Assembly: GCF_001314605.1 (NCBI RefSeq)
Contig: NZ_LIHP01000016.1
Location: 434,001-498,000 of the forward strand
DNA from: Marinobacter sp. HL-58
GTDB lineage: Bacteria; Pseudomonadota; Gammaproteobacteria; Pseudomonadales; Oleiphilaceae
Direction: 5' to 3'
DNA length: 64,000 nucleotides
The notes below the pieces were generated by a model. That model did not search any database, had not been told where the DNA came from, and saw only the letters and a program-made list of their open reading frames with translations. The translations under genes and the position numbers were made by a program. Below are positions 44,365 through 54,326 of the stretch, in pieces. Positions within the stretch are counted from its first letter, which is position 1. Each line of letters opens with the position of its first letter.

Positions 44365-46257
44365 CTACTCCACCAGCCCTGTAAGATATTCGGAAAGCCG
44401 CTGATAGGTGTAGTCGACCCTGGCATAAGCTGCAGAGGGCATCCTTTCAAACACCCTGCCACAGTCCCGGCTGCCGCCATATTCGTTCAGAAAGGCGGTG
44501 GCGATCAGGTTGGGCTGGTCCTCCACATAATCATTCGAGGCTTCAGAGGGGTAGTAGAATGCCCAGTCGAAACCGTCAGGGTTGTCGACGCCCAGGGTCT
44601 CGTCCTGAAAACCGAACCGGAGCAGACGCCCCCGCTCATCGCGGTCATCAAACTCCAGCGCCAGGGAATCAAACCCGTCCGGCTGCGTGATAGAGCCTGA
44701 TACGGTAAATGGCTGCCTGGCGGATACCACCAGTGGAGCATCGCGGTCATCTTCTTCAATTGTGCTCTCGCAGTCGTCCATGCTGCCCAAAGTTACAACC
44801 TCTTCCTGATCCTCTTCCCCCTCAACGCTGACGGTGCGAGTGAAGCCGAAAAAGGGGTCGCGATGCTCGTCTTCATCGGGCTCCAGCACTGAAAGGTTGT
44901 CAGGTTCCAGCACTTCAGTCTTCCCGTCTGAGGTTGCGGTCACAGACTGAACCTTTGCATCAGCCACGTCCCACTCATAGGTTATATCCGCGGGACCGCC
45001 CAGCTCCGTGGAGGAGGGCCCGAGTTCCGGATGGCAGGTGGTGGCACTTTCAAACGTTGCCTCACCCTTCTGCCAGTCAAATACCAGGCGCTCGTCGGCC
45101 CCTTCATCTTTGTAGAATATGGCACTCTGCTCGGACAGGGAGATGCCCGGGATCCACTGAATACCGGTATCGGCAATCTTTCCTCCTGCTGCGACCAGGC
45201 GGGCAATTTCTCTCAGCGACGGCTTCATGCAACCGTGCGCCGTAACAGACTTCACCCGGCCATCTTCCGAGTAATCGAATACCAGCTCCGCCGAAACGCT
45301 CAGGTTGGACATGGATGCCGGCAGGCCACCTTCATCCTCACTCTGTGCCAGCACCGTTTGCCGCTCAAGTATCACAGGATCCTCCAGCTCAATAGGCACT
45401 TCCGGCAAACCCAGGTCGTCAACATCGACGTTCTCGTAGTTACCCTGGGGCGCGGCTTCGTCAACCGCCTTGACCACGTCCAGCGCGTTCCGGACAAAAG
45501 ATACGCCCAGCAAATAAGCCGCCTCCTTGCTCAAATACCACTCCAGACCGTCGCTATCGCGCAATTGTTCAGCAGTGCTCTCCGGAAACTGACTCCCCAG
45601 AAAGCGGGCGAACGCACGGGCATAGGCATGGGCCCGGTGGTCTCCGGATTTTACGTAGTCGCTGACCAGGTTCACATTCCCCAGCGCATCGGACAACTCG
45701 TTAGTCGTGGCGGTCAGATCCTGCACACCGATTACCCGGCGCTGGCGCACCAATGTGCTGAGCGGTGTGACATTACGAACGCCCGGAGGTGCGCTGAGGA
45801 TGTAGGCGACGTCCACATCCACCTCGCCGATACGGGTTTGTTCCAGCGTCTGGCCGGGGAGAGTGACCGCAAACAGCGGATAATCCCGCGGATCAATGTC
45901 GGGTGATACCAGGGGATCCTGCACCAGCTCGGAGATGTCGAGGGCAAACTTGCCATCTTCGCCGGTCATGGCCGTGGGTTCGCCATTTTCAAGGGTAATT
46001 TCCGTGCCGGAGCTGTTCTCAATGGTCATCGGCCCCGCGGTGTACTGGCCGTCGCCGTCCATATCCAGCCAGACGCGGGCATTGCGCAGATAGCCGTCAA
46101 TCACGCGCCCGGTATAGGGTGCCGGCTCACTGAAGTTTTCAGCGTCAAAATCGCGGCCGTCCACCGGTGACTCGTCGGATTCCTCACCGCAACCGGCCAG
46201 GGCAAGCGTAAACAGGGTAACTGAAATGGGGAGCAGGCGTTTCATTGCGGCAACCAT
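44365..46257 (-). CDS. Large lipoprotein of unknown function
   Basis: This 630-residue protein has a lipoprotein signal ('VTLFTLALAGCGEES') followed by an acidic linker. At about 46-100 a carboxypeptidase-regulatory-like beta domain reads 'GRVIDGYLRNARVWLDMDGDGQYTAG', with an EF-hand-like DMDGDG. The middle part is helical ('TPLSTLVRQRRVIG' onward) and the C-terminal half is beta-rich with scattered Cys pairs. I recognise no enzyme motif. Start 46257 has AAGG close upstream; ATG 46245 is possible. It stands alone between tRNA-Leu and an acyl-CoA dehydrogenase gene. Confidence 0.75.
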   Translation of the reverse strand: MVAAMKRLLPISVTLFTLALAGCGEESDESPVDGRDFDAENFSEPAPYTGRVIDGYLRNARVWLDMDGDGQYTAGPMTIENSSGTEITLENGEPTAMTGEDGKFALDISELVQDPLVSPDIDPRDYPLFAVTLPGQTLEQTRIGEVDVDVAYILSAPPGVRNVTPLSTLVRQRRVIGVQDLTATTNELSDALGNVNLVSDYVKSGDHRAHAYARAFARFLGSQFPESTAEQLRDSDGLEWYLSKEAAYLLGVSFVRNALDVVKAVDEAAPQGNYENVDVDDLGLPEVPIELEDPVILERQTVLAQSEDEGGLPASMSNLSVSAELVFDYSEDGRVKSVTAHGCMKPSLREIARLVAAGGKIADTGIQWIPGISLSEQSAIFYKDEGADERLVFDWQKGEATFESATTCHPELGPSSTELGGPADITYEWDVADAKVQSVTATSDGKTEVLEPDNLSVLEPDEDEHRDPFFGFTRTVSVEGEEDQEEVVTLGSMDDCESTIEEDDRDAPLVVSARQPFTVSGSITQPDGFDSLALEFDDRDERGRLLRFGFQDETLGVDNPDGFDWAFYYPSEASNDYVEDQPNLIATAFLNEYGGSRDCGRVFERMPSAAYARVDYTYQRLSEYLTGLVE

Positions 46258-46341
46258 TATCCTTGTTAGAGGTTGTGCCGCTACTTTAGGGGATGTTCAC
46301 CCGGGGAACCTTGATAGGTTTGGCAATTTGTAAACTTTGGT

Positions 46342-46377
46342 AACGAAAACGCGTGGACGGGAACCCCCGTCCACGCG
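46342..46377 (-). terminator. Terminator of the acyl-CoA dehydrogenase gene
   Basis: A perfect 12-base-pair stem (46350-46361 with 46366-46377) with an AACC-type loop is followed on the minus strand by TTTTCGTT. Confidence 0.85.
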
Positions 46378-46397
46378 CCATCGAAACACGGCGCGGC

Positions 46398-47543
46398 TCA
46401 GAACGAGCGTGCAACGATCTCTTTCATGATCTCGTTGGTGCCGGCATAGATGCGCTGCACCCGGGAGTCGGCCCAGGCCCGGGCAATGGGGTATTCCCAC
46501 ATATAGCCATAGCCACCGTGAAGCTGGACGCATTCGTCCATGACCTTACATTGCAGGTCGGTGGTGTGCTGTTTCAGCATGGCGGCGGTGGGGATATCCA
46601 GTTTCTTTTCCAGGTGCAGCTCCAGGCAACGGTCACAGAACACCCGGGCTGCGGTGATCTCCGCTTTCATCTCCGCCATCTTGAAGCGGGTGTTCTGGAA
46701 CGCGATCACCGGCTTGCCAAAGGCCTTGCGTTCCTTGACGTAATCCAGGGTCCATTGCCAGGCGGCTTCTGCTGCGGCGACCGCGGTCAGCGCCACCTGC
46801 AAACGCTCGGCGGGCAGCTCCGACATCAACTGGAAAAAGCCCTGGCCTTCCATGGAGCCCAGCAGTTTGTCGGCCGGCACCTTCACATCCTGAAAGAACA
46901 GCTCGGAGGTATCCTGGGCCTTCATCCCCACCTTGTTCAGGTTCTGGCCTTTCTCGAAACCTTCCCAGGCGCTTTCCACCAGCAGAAGACTGGTGCCCTT
47001 GGCGCCTTCTTTCGGATCCGTCTTGGCCACCACAATCACCAGATCCGCCAGCTGGCCATTGGTGATAAACGTTTTGGAGCCATTGAGCACGTAGTGGTCG
47101 CCGGTGTCGCTCTTCACCGCCGTGGTTTTTACCCCCTGGAGATCGGAGCCGGCGCCAGGCTCGGTCATGGCGATGGCACCGATCATCTCCCCCGTGGCCA
47201 GTTTCGGCAGGTAATACTGTTTCTGCTCTTCGGAGCCATAGTTGAGGATATAGGGGGCAACAATGTCCGAATGCAGAGTCCAGCCGATGCCGGACAGGCC
47301 GGCCCGGGATACCTCTTCCATGATCACCGCGCTGTAACGGAAATCCGCACCTACCCCGCCATACTCTTCCGGCATGGTGGGGCAGAGAAAGCCAAGCTCC
47401 CCGGCCTTGGTCCACAGCTCGCGGCTGACCTGGCCGTCCTTTTCCCATTGTTCGTGGTACGGCGCTGCTTCCTGCTGCAGAAACTTGCGGACGGAATCCC
47501 GGAAACCTTCAAGGTCGGCATCGAAGAGTGTGCGTGGAATCAT
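46398..47543 (-). CDS. Acyl-CoA dehydrogenase, long-chain (LCAD/IVD) type
   Basis: This 381-residue flavoenzyme introduces the first double bond in acyl-CoA oxidation. FAD and substrate motifs '[18 protein letters not shown]' and '[16 protein letters not shown]' are present. The base at the MCAD position is replaced by Ala ('[12 protein letters not shown]'), while Glu247 in '[10 protein letters not shown]' takes over, as in long-chain and isovaleryl-CoA dehydrogenases. ATG 47543 has GAGG six bases upstream. It is a single gene. Fatty-acid or alkane use would suit the organism, but the chain length is inferred. Confidence 0.9.
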   Translation of the reverse strand: MIPRTLFDADLEGFRDSVRKFLQQEAAPYHEQWEKDGQVSRELWTKAGELGFLCPTMPEEYGGVGADFRYSAVIMEEVSRAGLSGIGWTLHSDIVAPYILNYGSEEQKQYYLPKLATGEMIGAIAMTEPGAGSDLQGVKTTAVKSDTGDHYVLNGSKTFITNGQLADLVIVVAKTDPKEGAKGTSLLLVESAWEGFEKGQNLNKVGMKAQDTSELFFQDVKVPADKLLGSMEGQGFFQLMSELPAERLQVALTAVAAAEAAWQWTLDYVKERKAFGKPVIAFQNTRFKMAEMKAEITAARVFCDRCLELHLEKKLDIPTAAMLKQHTTDLQCKVMDECVQLHGGYGYMWEYPIARAWADSRVQRIYAGTNEIMKEIVARSF

Positions 47544-47661
47544 GGTGAACCTCGGTGAATGACTGTCTTGTGGTTGTCGTTCACCAAGTCTCGGGGGAGC
47601 GGGGTTTTCGCTCAATGATGAAAAACATCAATCGGGCTGGCCAAAACCATCGCCGGGCAGA

Positions 47662-48309
47662 TCAGTCGGAGTGCTTCGCTTTCAGCCGTTCCTCGCCCCA
47701 GCGGGGCACCAGCGCCTGGGGCAGCCCCAGGTGATCCAGCAACCGGGCGACGATAAAATCCACCAGATCATTTACCGACTGCGGCTGGTGATAGAAGCCG
47801 GGGCTGGCCGGCATGATGACCGCACCCATGCGGGTCAGGCGCAGCATGTTTTCCAGGTGAACCTCGGAATACGGGGCTTCCCGGGGTACCAGAATCAGTT
47901 GCCGGCGCTCCTTCAGGGCGACATCACCGGCACGCTCAATGAGGTTATTGCTGGCCCCGGTAGCCAGCGCGGAAAGGGTGCCGGTACTGCACGGACAAAT
48001 CACCAGCGGCGCTTTCTCACCGGATCCGGAAGCCGGCGGCGAAAACCAGTCTTCCCGCCCGAATACCAGCACCTGCCCCGGATCGGCGCCGGCATAACTG
48101 GCAAGCGCTTCCTGCATGGCGGGGGTGTTTCCTGGCAGCTTCAGCTCTGTTTCAGTAGCAATGACCACCTGGGCGGCCTTGCTGACCATCACATGCACCC
48201 GGCAGCCTGCGGCTACCAGGCACTGGAGCAGGCGCAGGCCATACTGTGCGCCGGAGGCGCCGGTAAAAGCCAGATTGATCACCCGCTGGTTTTCTGATGC
48301 TGCTGTCAT
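47662..48309 (-). CDS. ubiX: Flavin prenyltransferase UbiX
   Basis: This 215-residue protein makes prenylated FMN for the UbiD decarboxylase in ubiquinone synthesis. '[20 protein letters not shown]' is the FMN-binding start, with '[44 protein letters not shown]' and '[15 protein letters not shown]' typical of the family. ATG 48309 has GGGA about nine bases upstream; a TTG upstream would overlap mpl. It follows mpl by 37 bases. ubiD is not in the window. Confidence 0.95.
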   Translation of the reverse strand: MTAASENQRVINLAFTGASGAQYGLRLLQCLVAAGCRVHVMVSKAAQVVIATETELKLPGNTPAMQEALASYAGADPGQVLVFGREDWFSPPASGSGEKAPLVICPCSTGTLSALATGASNNLIERAGDVALKERRQLILVPREAPYSEVHLENMLRLTRMGAVIMPASPGFYHQPQSVNDLVDFIVARLLDHLGLPQALVPRWGEERLKAKHSD

Positions 48310-48346
48310 GCTGAGGTTTCCCGATTGGCTGGAGGCAAGCGCCCTG

Positions 48347-49741
48347 TCAGCCGGTTTTACGTTCAAGTTCCGCGATCAGCTTCTGATGAATGCCACCAAA
48401 CCCACCATTGCTCATGATGACAATATGGCAGGGGCCAGACACCTGTTCCAGAACCCGGCCAATCAGGGCATCAACGGTGGACTCCACGCAGTGCCGCCCC
48501 GGCGCTTCCGTGGTGGCGTTGTGGCCTTCGATCAACGCGGGCAGCCAGTCCATCTGATTCAGGTTGGCCCAGATCACCCGGTCGGCCGCTGCCGCGCTGG
48601 GCAGCAGGGTTTGCTTGTGTACCCCCTGCTGCATGGTATTGGAACGGGGCTCGATCAGGGCAAGGATCGTCTCCTCCCCCACCTTGTTGCGCAACCCTTC
48701 AAGGGTGGTGGTAATGGCGGTGGGGTGATGGGCAAAGTCGTCGTAGACATGAACACCGTCGATCTCCGCCAGCAACTCCATCCTGCGTTTGACCCCGGAA
48801 AACCGGCACAGAGCGGCAACCGCATGGTCCGGCGTCACCCCCACATGGCGAGCCGCAGCGATGGCGGCCAGGGCGTTACGGACATTGTGCAGCCCGGTCT
48901 GCGACCAGCTTACCGTGGCAACCGGCTGCTCGTGGTGAACCACCATGAAGCGGCTGCCATCCTCTGCCAGTAACTCGGCACGCCAATCCGCCATGTAGGG
49001 CACTTCACTACCCACCGATGTAGCCTGGACGGGACTCCAGCAGCCCAGTTCCAGGGCCCGGTCGAGATGGGTGTCCAGTGCCGGGCGTATGATCAGCCCC
49101 CGGGAAGGAACGGTTCGGACCAGATGGTGAAACTGGCGCTCGATAGCCTCCACATTGTCGAAAATATCGGCGTGATCGAACTCCAGGTTGTTGAGGATCA
49201 GGGTGTGTGGCCTGTAGTGAATGAACTTCGAGCGCTTGTCAAAAAAGGCGCTGTCGTATTCATCCGCTTCAATCACAAAGAAGTCGCTGTTTCCCAGCCG
49301 GGCTGACACCGGGAAATCGTTGGGCACGCCACCCACCAGATAGCCGGCCTCGAAGCCCGCCTGCTCCAGGATCCAGAGCAGCATCGCGGTTGTGGTGGTT
49401 TTGCCGTGGGTGCCGGCCACTGCCAGCACCCAGCGATGGCGCAGTACCTCCCGGGCCAGCCATTCCGGACCGGACATGTAGTCGATATTCTGGTTCAGTA
49501 CCGATTCCACCTCCGGATTCCCTCGGGACATGGCGTTACCAATCAGTACCAGGTCTGGCCGGGGCTTGAGGTTGTCAGGATGGTAACCTTCCATCAGGCC
49601 GATACCCTGGGCTTCCAGCTGTGTGCTCATAGGTGGATAGACCCCCTGATCGGAGCCGGTCACGGTGTGCCCGAGTTCCCTGGCCAGCACAGCCAGGCTG
49701 CCCATGAAGGTGCCACAGATTCCCAGGATATGAATATGCAT
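48347..49741 (-). CDS. mpl: Murein peptide ligase Mpl
   Basis: This 464-residue ligase joins recycled tripeptide (L-Ala-D-Glu-meso-DAP) to UDP-MurNAc. The N-terminal domain is '[31 protein letters not shown]', and the ATP loop is '[19 protein letters not shown]'. '[22 protein letters not shown]' and '[12 protein letters not shown]' are typical of Mpl rather than MurC. ATG 49741 has AGAGGT upstream. It is divergent from the phosphofructokinase gene and links to the wall-synthesis genes at the window end. Confidence 0.95.
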   Translation of the reverse strand: MHIHILGICGTFMGSLAVLARELGHTVTGSDQGVYPPMSTQLEAQGIGLMEGYHPDNLKPRPDLVLIGNAMSRGNPEVESVLNQNIDYMSGPEWLAREVLRHRWVLAVAGTHGKTTTTAMLLWILEQAGFEAGYLVGGVPNDFPVSARLGNSDFFVIEADEYDSAFFDKRSKFIHYRPHTLILNNLEFDHADIFDNVEAIERQFHHLVRTVPSRGLIIRPALDTHLDRALELGCWSPVQATSVGSEVPYMADWRAELLAEDGSRFMVVHHEQPVATVSWSQTGLHNVRNALAAIAAARHVGVTPDHAVAALCRFSGVKRRMELLAEIDGVHVYDDFAHHPTAITTTLEGLRNKVGEETILALIEPRSNTMQQGVHKQTLLPSAAAADRVIWANLNQMDWLPALIEGHNATTEAPGRHCVESTVDALIGRVLEQVSGPCHIVIMSNGGFGGIHQKLIAELERKTG

Positions 49742-49895
49742 TCGGTTATCGACCTCTTGGATGAAACCTGCAAAGCGTCCCGTATAGAGCACAGGTCGTC
49801 AAGCGTTCCTTACGACGTTTGATGCCATGAAAAAAAACAGCGATTGGCGTATCATCTGCCGCAATCGATGAAACTGCAGGAGGCACCAGCCGGAA

Positions 49896-51158
49896 ATGGC
49901 CACCAGAAACGCATTCTATGCCCAGTCAGGCGGTGTGACCGCCGTCATTAACGCCAGTGCCTGCGGGGTCATTCAGACCGCCCGCAAGTACCCGGACCGG
50001 ATCGGAAAGGTCTACGCCGGGCGCAATGGTATTATCGGCGCACTGAAAGAAGAACTGATCGATACCAGCCTGGAAACAGACGACGAGATCCAGGCCCTGA
50101 TCCACACCCCCGGCGGTGCGTTCGGGTCCTGTCGCCACAAGCTGAAAAATTTCTCCGAGAACAGGCGGGAATACGAGCGGCTGATCGAAGTGTTCCGCGC
50201 CCATGATATCGGCTATTTCTTCTACAATGGCGGCGGAGACTCCCAGGATACCGCCTACAAGGTATCGCAGCTTGCCGAAAAGATGGGCTATCCGATTACC
50301 TGCATCGGCATTCCCAAAACGGTCGACAACGACCTGCCCTTTACCGACTGCTGCCCCGGCTTTGGCTCTGTGGCCAAGTACATTGCCACATCTACCCTGG
50401 AAGCCAGCCTGGACATCCGTTCCATGTGCGAAACTTCCACCAAGGTATTCATCCTTGAAGTCATGGGGCGCCATGCCGGCTGGATTGCGGCATCGGGCGG
50501 CCTTGCCGGCAAGGGAGAGGGCGAGCCTCCCCACGTTATTCTGTTCCCGGAAGTTCCGTTCGAGCGGGAGCGCTTTCTTGAGCGGGTGGATTTCTGCGTC
50601 AAGGAATACGGTTATTGCGTGGTGGTCGCCTCCGAAGGCGCCCAGTACGAAGACGGCCGCTTCCTGGCGGACGCCGGCGCCAAGGATGCCTTCGGCCATA
50701 CCCAGCTTGGTGGCGTAGCCCCTGCCCTGGCCAACATGGTGCGCCAGGCCCTGGGCCACAAGTACCACTGGGCGGTTGCCGACTACCTTCAACGCAGCGC
50801 CCGCCATATCGCCTCCGCCACGGATGTCGAGCAGGCCTACAAGGTTGGCGAGGTAGCCGTGGAGATGGCCATGGCCGGCAAACAGGCGCTGATGCCCACG
50901 ATTGTCCGTGAACAGTCACGGCCCTATCGCTGGCATATTGGCGAGGCGCCTCTGGCAGACGTTGCCAACCAGGAAAAGAAAATGCCGATCCACTTCATTA
51001 CCGATGACGGCTACGGCATCACCCAGGATTGCCGCGACTACCTGGAGCCGTTGATTTACGGTGAGAGCTTCCCGCCCTTCGATAATGGCCTGCCACGCGT
51101 GGCGAAGCTGAAAAACCAGTTGATTGAAAAGAAACTGAAGGCCGACTTCCAGCTCTGA
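49896..51158 (+). CDS. pfp: Phosphofructokinase, pyrophosphate-dependent type
   Basis: This 420-residue enzyme phosphorylates fructose-6-phosphate. Two specificity signs point to pyrophosphate instead of ATP: 'GGGDS' (112-116), which puts Asp where ATP enzymes have Gly, and 'GIPKTVDND' (138-146), where Lys141 replaces the Gly of the ATP-type PGTIDND. The sugar-binding 'EVMGRHAGWIAA' is intact. Such enzymes are reversible. AGGAGG lies about 12 bases before ATG 49896. It is a single gene with a strong terminator. Confidence 0.9.
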   Translation: MATRNAFYAQSGGVTAVINASACGVIQTARKYPDRIGKVYAGRNGIIGALKEELIDTSLETDDEIQALIHTPGGAFGSCRHKLKNFSENRREYERLIEVFRAHDIGYFFYNGGGDSQDTAYKVSQLAEKMGYPITCIGIPKTVDNDLPFTDCCPGFGSVAKYIATSTLEASLDIRSMCETSTKVFILEVMGRHAGWIAASGGLAGKGEGEPPHVILFPEVPFERERFLERVDFCVKEYGYCVVVASEGAQYEDGRFLADAGAKDAFGHTQLGGVAPALANMVRQALGHKYHWAVADYLQRSARHIASATDVEQAYKVGEVAVEMAMAGKQALMPTIVREQSRPYRWHIGEAPLADVANQEKKMPIHFITDDGYGITQDCRDYLEPLIYGESFPPFDNGLPRVAKLKNQLIEKKLKADFQL

Positions 51159-51188
51159 CCGGCCTGCCGGCACAACCAGCAGGCAACA

Positions 51189-51229
51189 AAAAGGGGCGCT
51201 GCCGGATTATCCGGGGCGCCCCTTTTTTT
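51189..51229 (+). terminator. Bidirectional terminator between pfp and grx
   Basis: AAAAAGGGGCGC pairs with GGCGCCCCTTTTT around a loop that itself contains CCGG...CCGG; a seven-T run follows on the plus strand, and the A-run serves the opposite strand. Confidence 0.9.
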
Positions 51230-51241
51230 CTGGATTGGAGC

Positions 51242-51493
51242 TCAGCCGGCGAAGGTGCCAGCCCTTTCCAGGTATTCGGAAAAGTGATCAAAGCCGCCTA
51301 CATGCTCCTGGCCCACGAAAATCTGTGGAACCGTATAAACCGGCTTGCCAATGGTTTTCGAAAGGTCTTCCTTGCTGATCCCCTCTTCAACGATGTCGAC
51401 GTAGCGATAGGGAAGATCGTTAATTTCGCAAAGCTGCCTTGCACGCGTACAGAAACCACAGGAAGCGCGGCCAAAAATAGTGACTTGCTCCAT
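51242..51493 (-). CDS. grxA: Glutaredoxin, GrxA-like, with CGFC active site
   Basis: This 83-residue thiol oxidoreductase uses glutathione to reduce disulfides. The dithiol active site is CGFC (residues 12-15) instead of the usual CPYC. 'YVDIVEEGISKEDLSKTIGKPVYTVPQIFVGQEHVGGFDHF' matches E. coli Grx1 more than Grx3 in wording and length. The TVP cis-proline and GGFD glutathione-binding elements are intact. Confidence 0.9.
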   Translation of the reverse strand: MEQVTIFGRASCGFCTRARQLCEINDLPYRYVDIVEEGISKEDLSKTIGKPVYTVPQIFVGQEHVGGFDHFSEYLERAGTFAG

Positions 51494-51655
51494 AATTCAA
51501 CTCCTGGTCCGGAAAATAGGCGGGCCATCACAGCCTCGGATAAGCGCCATTATGATCGCATGTTTGGCGAAAAATAAAATTGATGGGCTGAATGATACCG
51601 ATAGCAACAGACGATATACCCTCTGCTGACGCTTATCCTTCCAGCCCGGGCCTGA

Positions 51656-53782
51656 TCAGGTCTTGAGGCGGCTCAGCTCGGAATCCAGCGTGCGCACCTG
51701 CTCATCCAGAGTTCGCCCGCTGCTGCTGACCCGTTGCGAGAGAGCCCGCAGATCATTGGCGGCATCGCCGATACGGGTGAGGTTCTGGTTGATTTCTTCG
51801 CTGACGCTGCTCTGCTCCTCTGCCGCTGTCGCCACATGGGTCACATGCTCCACGATCGTTGCGATACGCTCGACCACCGAAGCCAGTGAGTGGTCTGCCT
51901 CACGGGTACCATCAACCGCCCGGGTTGCCCGGTCAACACCACTCTGGATCACATTGACCGCACCATTCACGTCCGCTTGCAGGCCATCAATCATCTGGCT
52001 GATTTCGTCCGTCGATTCACGGGTGCGGGAAGCAAGGGTTCTGACCTCGTCCGCCACAACGGCAAAACCCCGGCCCTGTTCCCCGGCCCGGGCCGCTTCG
52101 ATAGCGGCGTTCAGGGCCAGCAGGTTGGTCTGCTCGGCAATACCACGGATGACTTCAAGAATGCGGTTGATATCCTCACTGCGGGTGGCCACATGTCCGA
52201 TAGCGGTGCTGGCCTCGTCCATATCCCCGGCCAGCGCACTGACACCATCCAGGGCTGCAGTCAGTGTATCCTGGGTGAAGCGGATACCGTCCTGGGCCAT
52301 CTGGGCGTTTTCCGCGGCTTCCCCCGCAAACCCTGCAACTTCGCCCGCGGCTGCTGACATCTCGTTCATGGCGGTGACAACGCTCTCGATATCCTGGTGC
52401 TGACGCTCGGTCTGGTCGTCGGTTTCTCCGGCAATCGCGCCCACATCGGCGGCCTGCTGGCTGACCTGGCTGTTGACCTCTTTCAGGTCATTGATCATTT
52501 CCCGCAGCCGGCCGAGGAAGCGATTGAAGCCGCCGGCGAGCTCTATCAGTTCCTGATGGGTGTCGATATCCAGCTCCCGGGTCAGATCACCCTCCGCGCT
52601 GGCCAGATTTTTCATGCGGTCGCGAATCTCATTGAGTGGCCTGGTGACCGACCTCACCAGCACCACCAGCACCAGAATCGCGACAATCGATACCAGCACA
52701 CCCACCATGGTCTGCCGCCCTGCGGTGGCATCGACCTCGCTGGACAGCAGTCCGGTAATCTCGGCCACATCCGCAAGGGCTATGTCACGGGGCAGCTCTA
52801 TCAGCAGCGACCATTCGGTATCCGGCAGGGCAATTTCGATGGGGTACGACACCGCCAGGGTTTGCCCGTCGTCGTAGGTGCCATCGCCACGGTGCAGGGA
52901 TGTGTATTCATCGGCCTGTTCCGGCAGCGCATCCGACAGTGGCCGGCCCAGGTGCTCGCCGTAGTGGCTGGAGGCAGCAATCAGCCCCTTGTTACTGAGC
53001 AGGGTAACCCGGGACTCACCATCATAAAGCTCCCGGCTGACCCTCTGGACGGTTTCCTGCAGCGTCGACAGGTTGATATCAACCCCGGCCACACCCGCGA
53101 ACTCGTCGCCCCTGAGGATGGGCACCACCAGGCTGGTCATCAGCTCGGAATAGCCCTCCTCGATTTCATATTCGTAGGGTTCCATGATGCAGGGCTTCCC
53201 GGAATCTCTGGAGCACAGGTACCATTCCGCCTCGCGAATTCCGAACTCGTTACGCTCGTCCAGATACTTGGTGGCGGGGTCTTCGGTGCGGCTGAACCTT
53301 ACATCTCCCTCCGGTGTACGGTAGTAATAGATCTCCAGCGTGCCTTCATCACTGCTGTGCTCTTCCACGCCGTCTGTGAAGTAACGGTCCTGGCCATCAT
53401 AGGCATCGGGCTCGAACTGGGCGTAGATGGAACTCAGGCTGTTCTGCTCCTCCAGTATTGCCCCGATGGTTTCCTGCAGGTCGATACGGCTGATACGCCC
53501 GGAGCTGTCGGCCTGGATATTACGGCTAACCACATTGCGGACAACTTCCGGCGTCCGGTAGGCTGTTGCAAACAGGCCGCTGACCAACTCGCCATACTGG
53601 CCTGCGGTGGCGCTCAGACGTTCGATGGCCATATCCTGAACGGTTTCACGGGTTTCGGAGGTAATTCTCTGTTCCATCTGCCCCAGGGACAGCTGCGCGG
53701 TCACGACGATACTGATTCCCATAACCAGCAGCAGGGTGATAACAAGGGCGTAAAGCTTGAAGCGAAGGGACAGCTTTTTCAT
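51656..53782 (-). CDS. Methyl-accepting chemotaxis protein with dCache sensor
   Basis: This 708-residue chemoreceptor has a membrane helix at about 10-30, a periplasmic double-Cache domain (about 40-320, with '[23 protein letters not shown]' as the Cache core), a second helix near 340-360, a HAMP domain and a long coiled coil. The tip reads '[39 protein letters not shown]'. dCache receptors usually bind small amino acids, amines or organic acids; the ligand here cannot be named. The receptor stands alone. Confidence 0.93.
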   Translation of the reverse strand: MKKLSLRFKLYALVITLLLVMGISIVVTAQLSLGQMEQRITSETRETVQDMAIERLSATAGQYGELVSGLFATAYRTPEVVRNVVSRNIQADSSGRISRIDLQETIGAILEEQNSLSSIYAQFEPDAYDGQDRYFTDGVEEHSSDEGTLEIYYYRTPEGDVRFSRTEDPATKYLDERNEFGIREAEWYLCSRDSGKPCIMEPYEYEIEEGYSELMTSLVVPILRGDEFAGVAGVDINLSTLQETVQRVSRELYDGESRVTLLSNKGLIAASSHYGEHLGRPLSDALPEQADEYTSLHRGDGTYDDGQTLAVSYPIEIALPDTEWSLLIELPRDIALADVAEITGLLSSEVDATAGRQTMVGVLVSIVAILVLVVLVRSVTRPLNEIRDRMKNLASAEGDLTRELDIDTHQELIELAGGFNRFLGRLREMINDLKEVNSQVSQQAADVGAIAGETDDQTERQHQDIESVVTAMNEMSAAAGEVAGFAGEAAENAQMAQDGIRFTQDTLTAALDGVSALAGDMDEASTAIGHVATRSEDINRILEVIRGIAEQTNLLALNAAIEAARAGEQGRGFAVVADEVRTLASRTRESTDEISQMIDGLQADVNGAVNVIQSGVDRATRAVDGTREADHSLASVVERIATIVEHVTHVATAAEEQSSVSEEINQNLTRIGDAANDLRALSQRVSSSGRTLDEQVRTLDSELSRLKT

Positions 53783-53885
53783 CGGTACGACAACCTGTCT
53801 TGATACGGAAGTACATTTTCAGCGTAGTGCCCCTGGAGGCTCCGGCGCCATTCGGGCTTGACGGTATTCATTTCGAGGAGTCACA

Positions 53886-54326
53886 TTGGCCTATCTAACC
53901 CTTTTCATGACCGCTCTGGCCGCCGCAACACTGCTGCCGGCCTACTCCGAATTACTGCTCGGCGGTATGGTCACGCAAGGCTATTCCCTGTGGTGGATCT
54001 GGTTCTGGGCCACCGCAGGTAATACCGCCGGCTCGGTGATTAATGGGGTTATCGGCAGGCAGGTAGATCGCTTTAAGCACAAACGCTGGTTTCCCATCAC
54101 TGAAATCCAGCTGGAGAAAGCCCGGGTTCGCTTCAATCGCTATGGCCAGTGGTCCCTGCTCATGGGGTGGTTGCCCATTGGTGGCGACGCCCTGACCCTG
54201 GTGGGGGGCATTATGCGCGTCCCCTGGCTCAACTTCGTGGTGCTGGTGGGTATCGGAAAGGGTATACGCTACGCCTTTGTTATCTGGCTGGTACTGGAGG
54301 CGTCCGGAGCCCCCGGGTCGCCATAG
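53886..54326 (+). CDS. yqaA: YqaA-family (DedA-like) small membrane protein
   Basis: This 146-residue membrane protein has about four helices and matches the YqaA branch of the DedA/SNARE-associated family: 'LLPAYSELLLGGMVTQGYS', 'GNTAGSVINGVIGR' and 'WLPIGGDALTLVGGIMRVP'. The start is TTG 53886, well supported by GAGGAG seven bases upstream. Its last 58 bases overlap the 3' end of the convergent ABC1 kinase gene. Family members affect lipid or membrane balance; the exact job is unknown. Confidence 0.85.
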   Translation: MAYLTLFMTALAAATLLPAYSELLLGGMVTQGYSLWWIWFWATAGNTAGSVINGVIGRQVDRFKHKRWFPITEIQLEKARVRFNRYGQWSLLMGWLPIGGDALTLVGGIMRVPWLNFVVLVGIGKGIRYAFVIWLVLEASGAPGSP

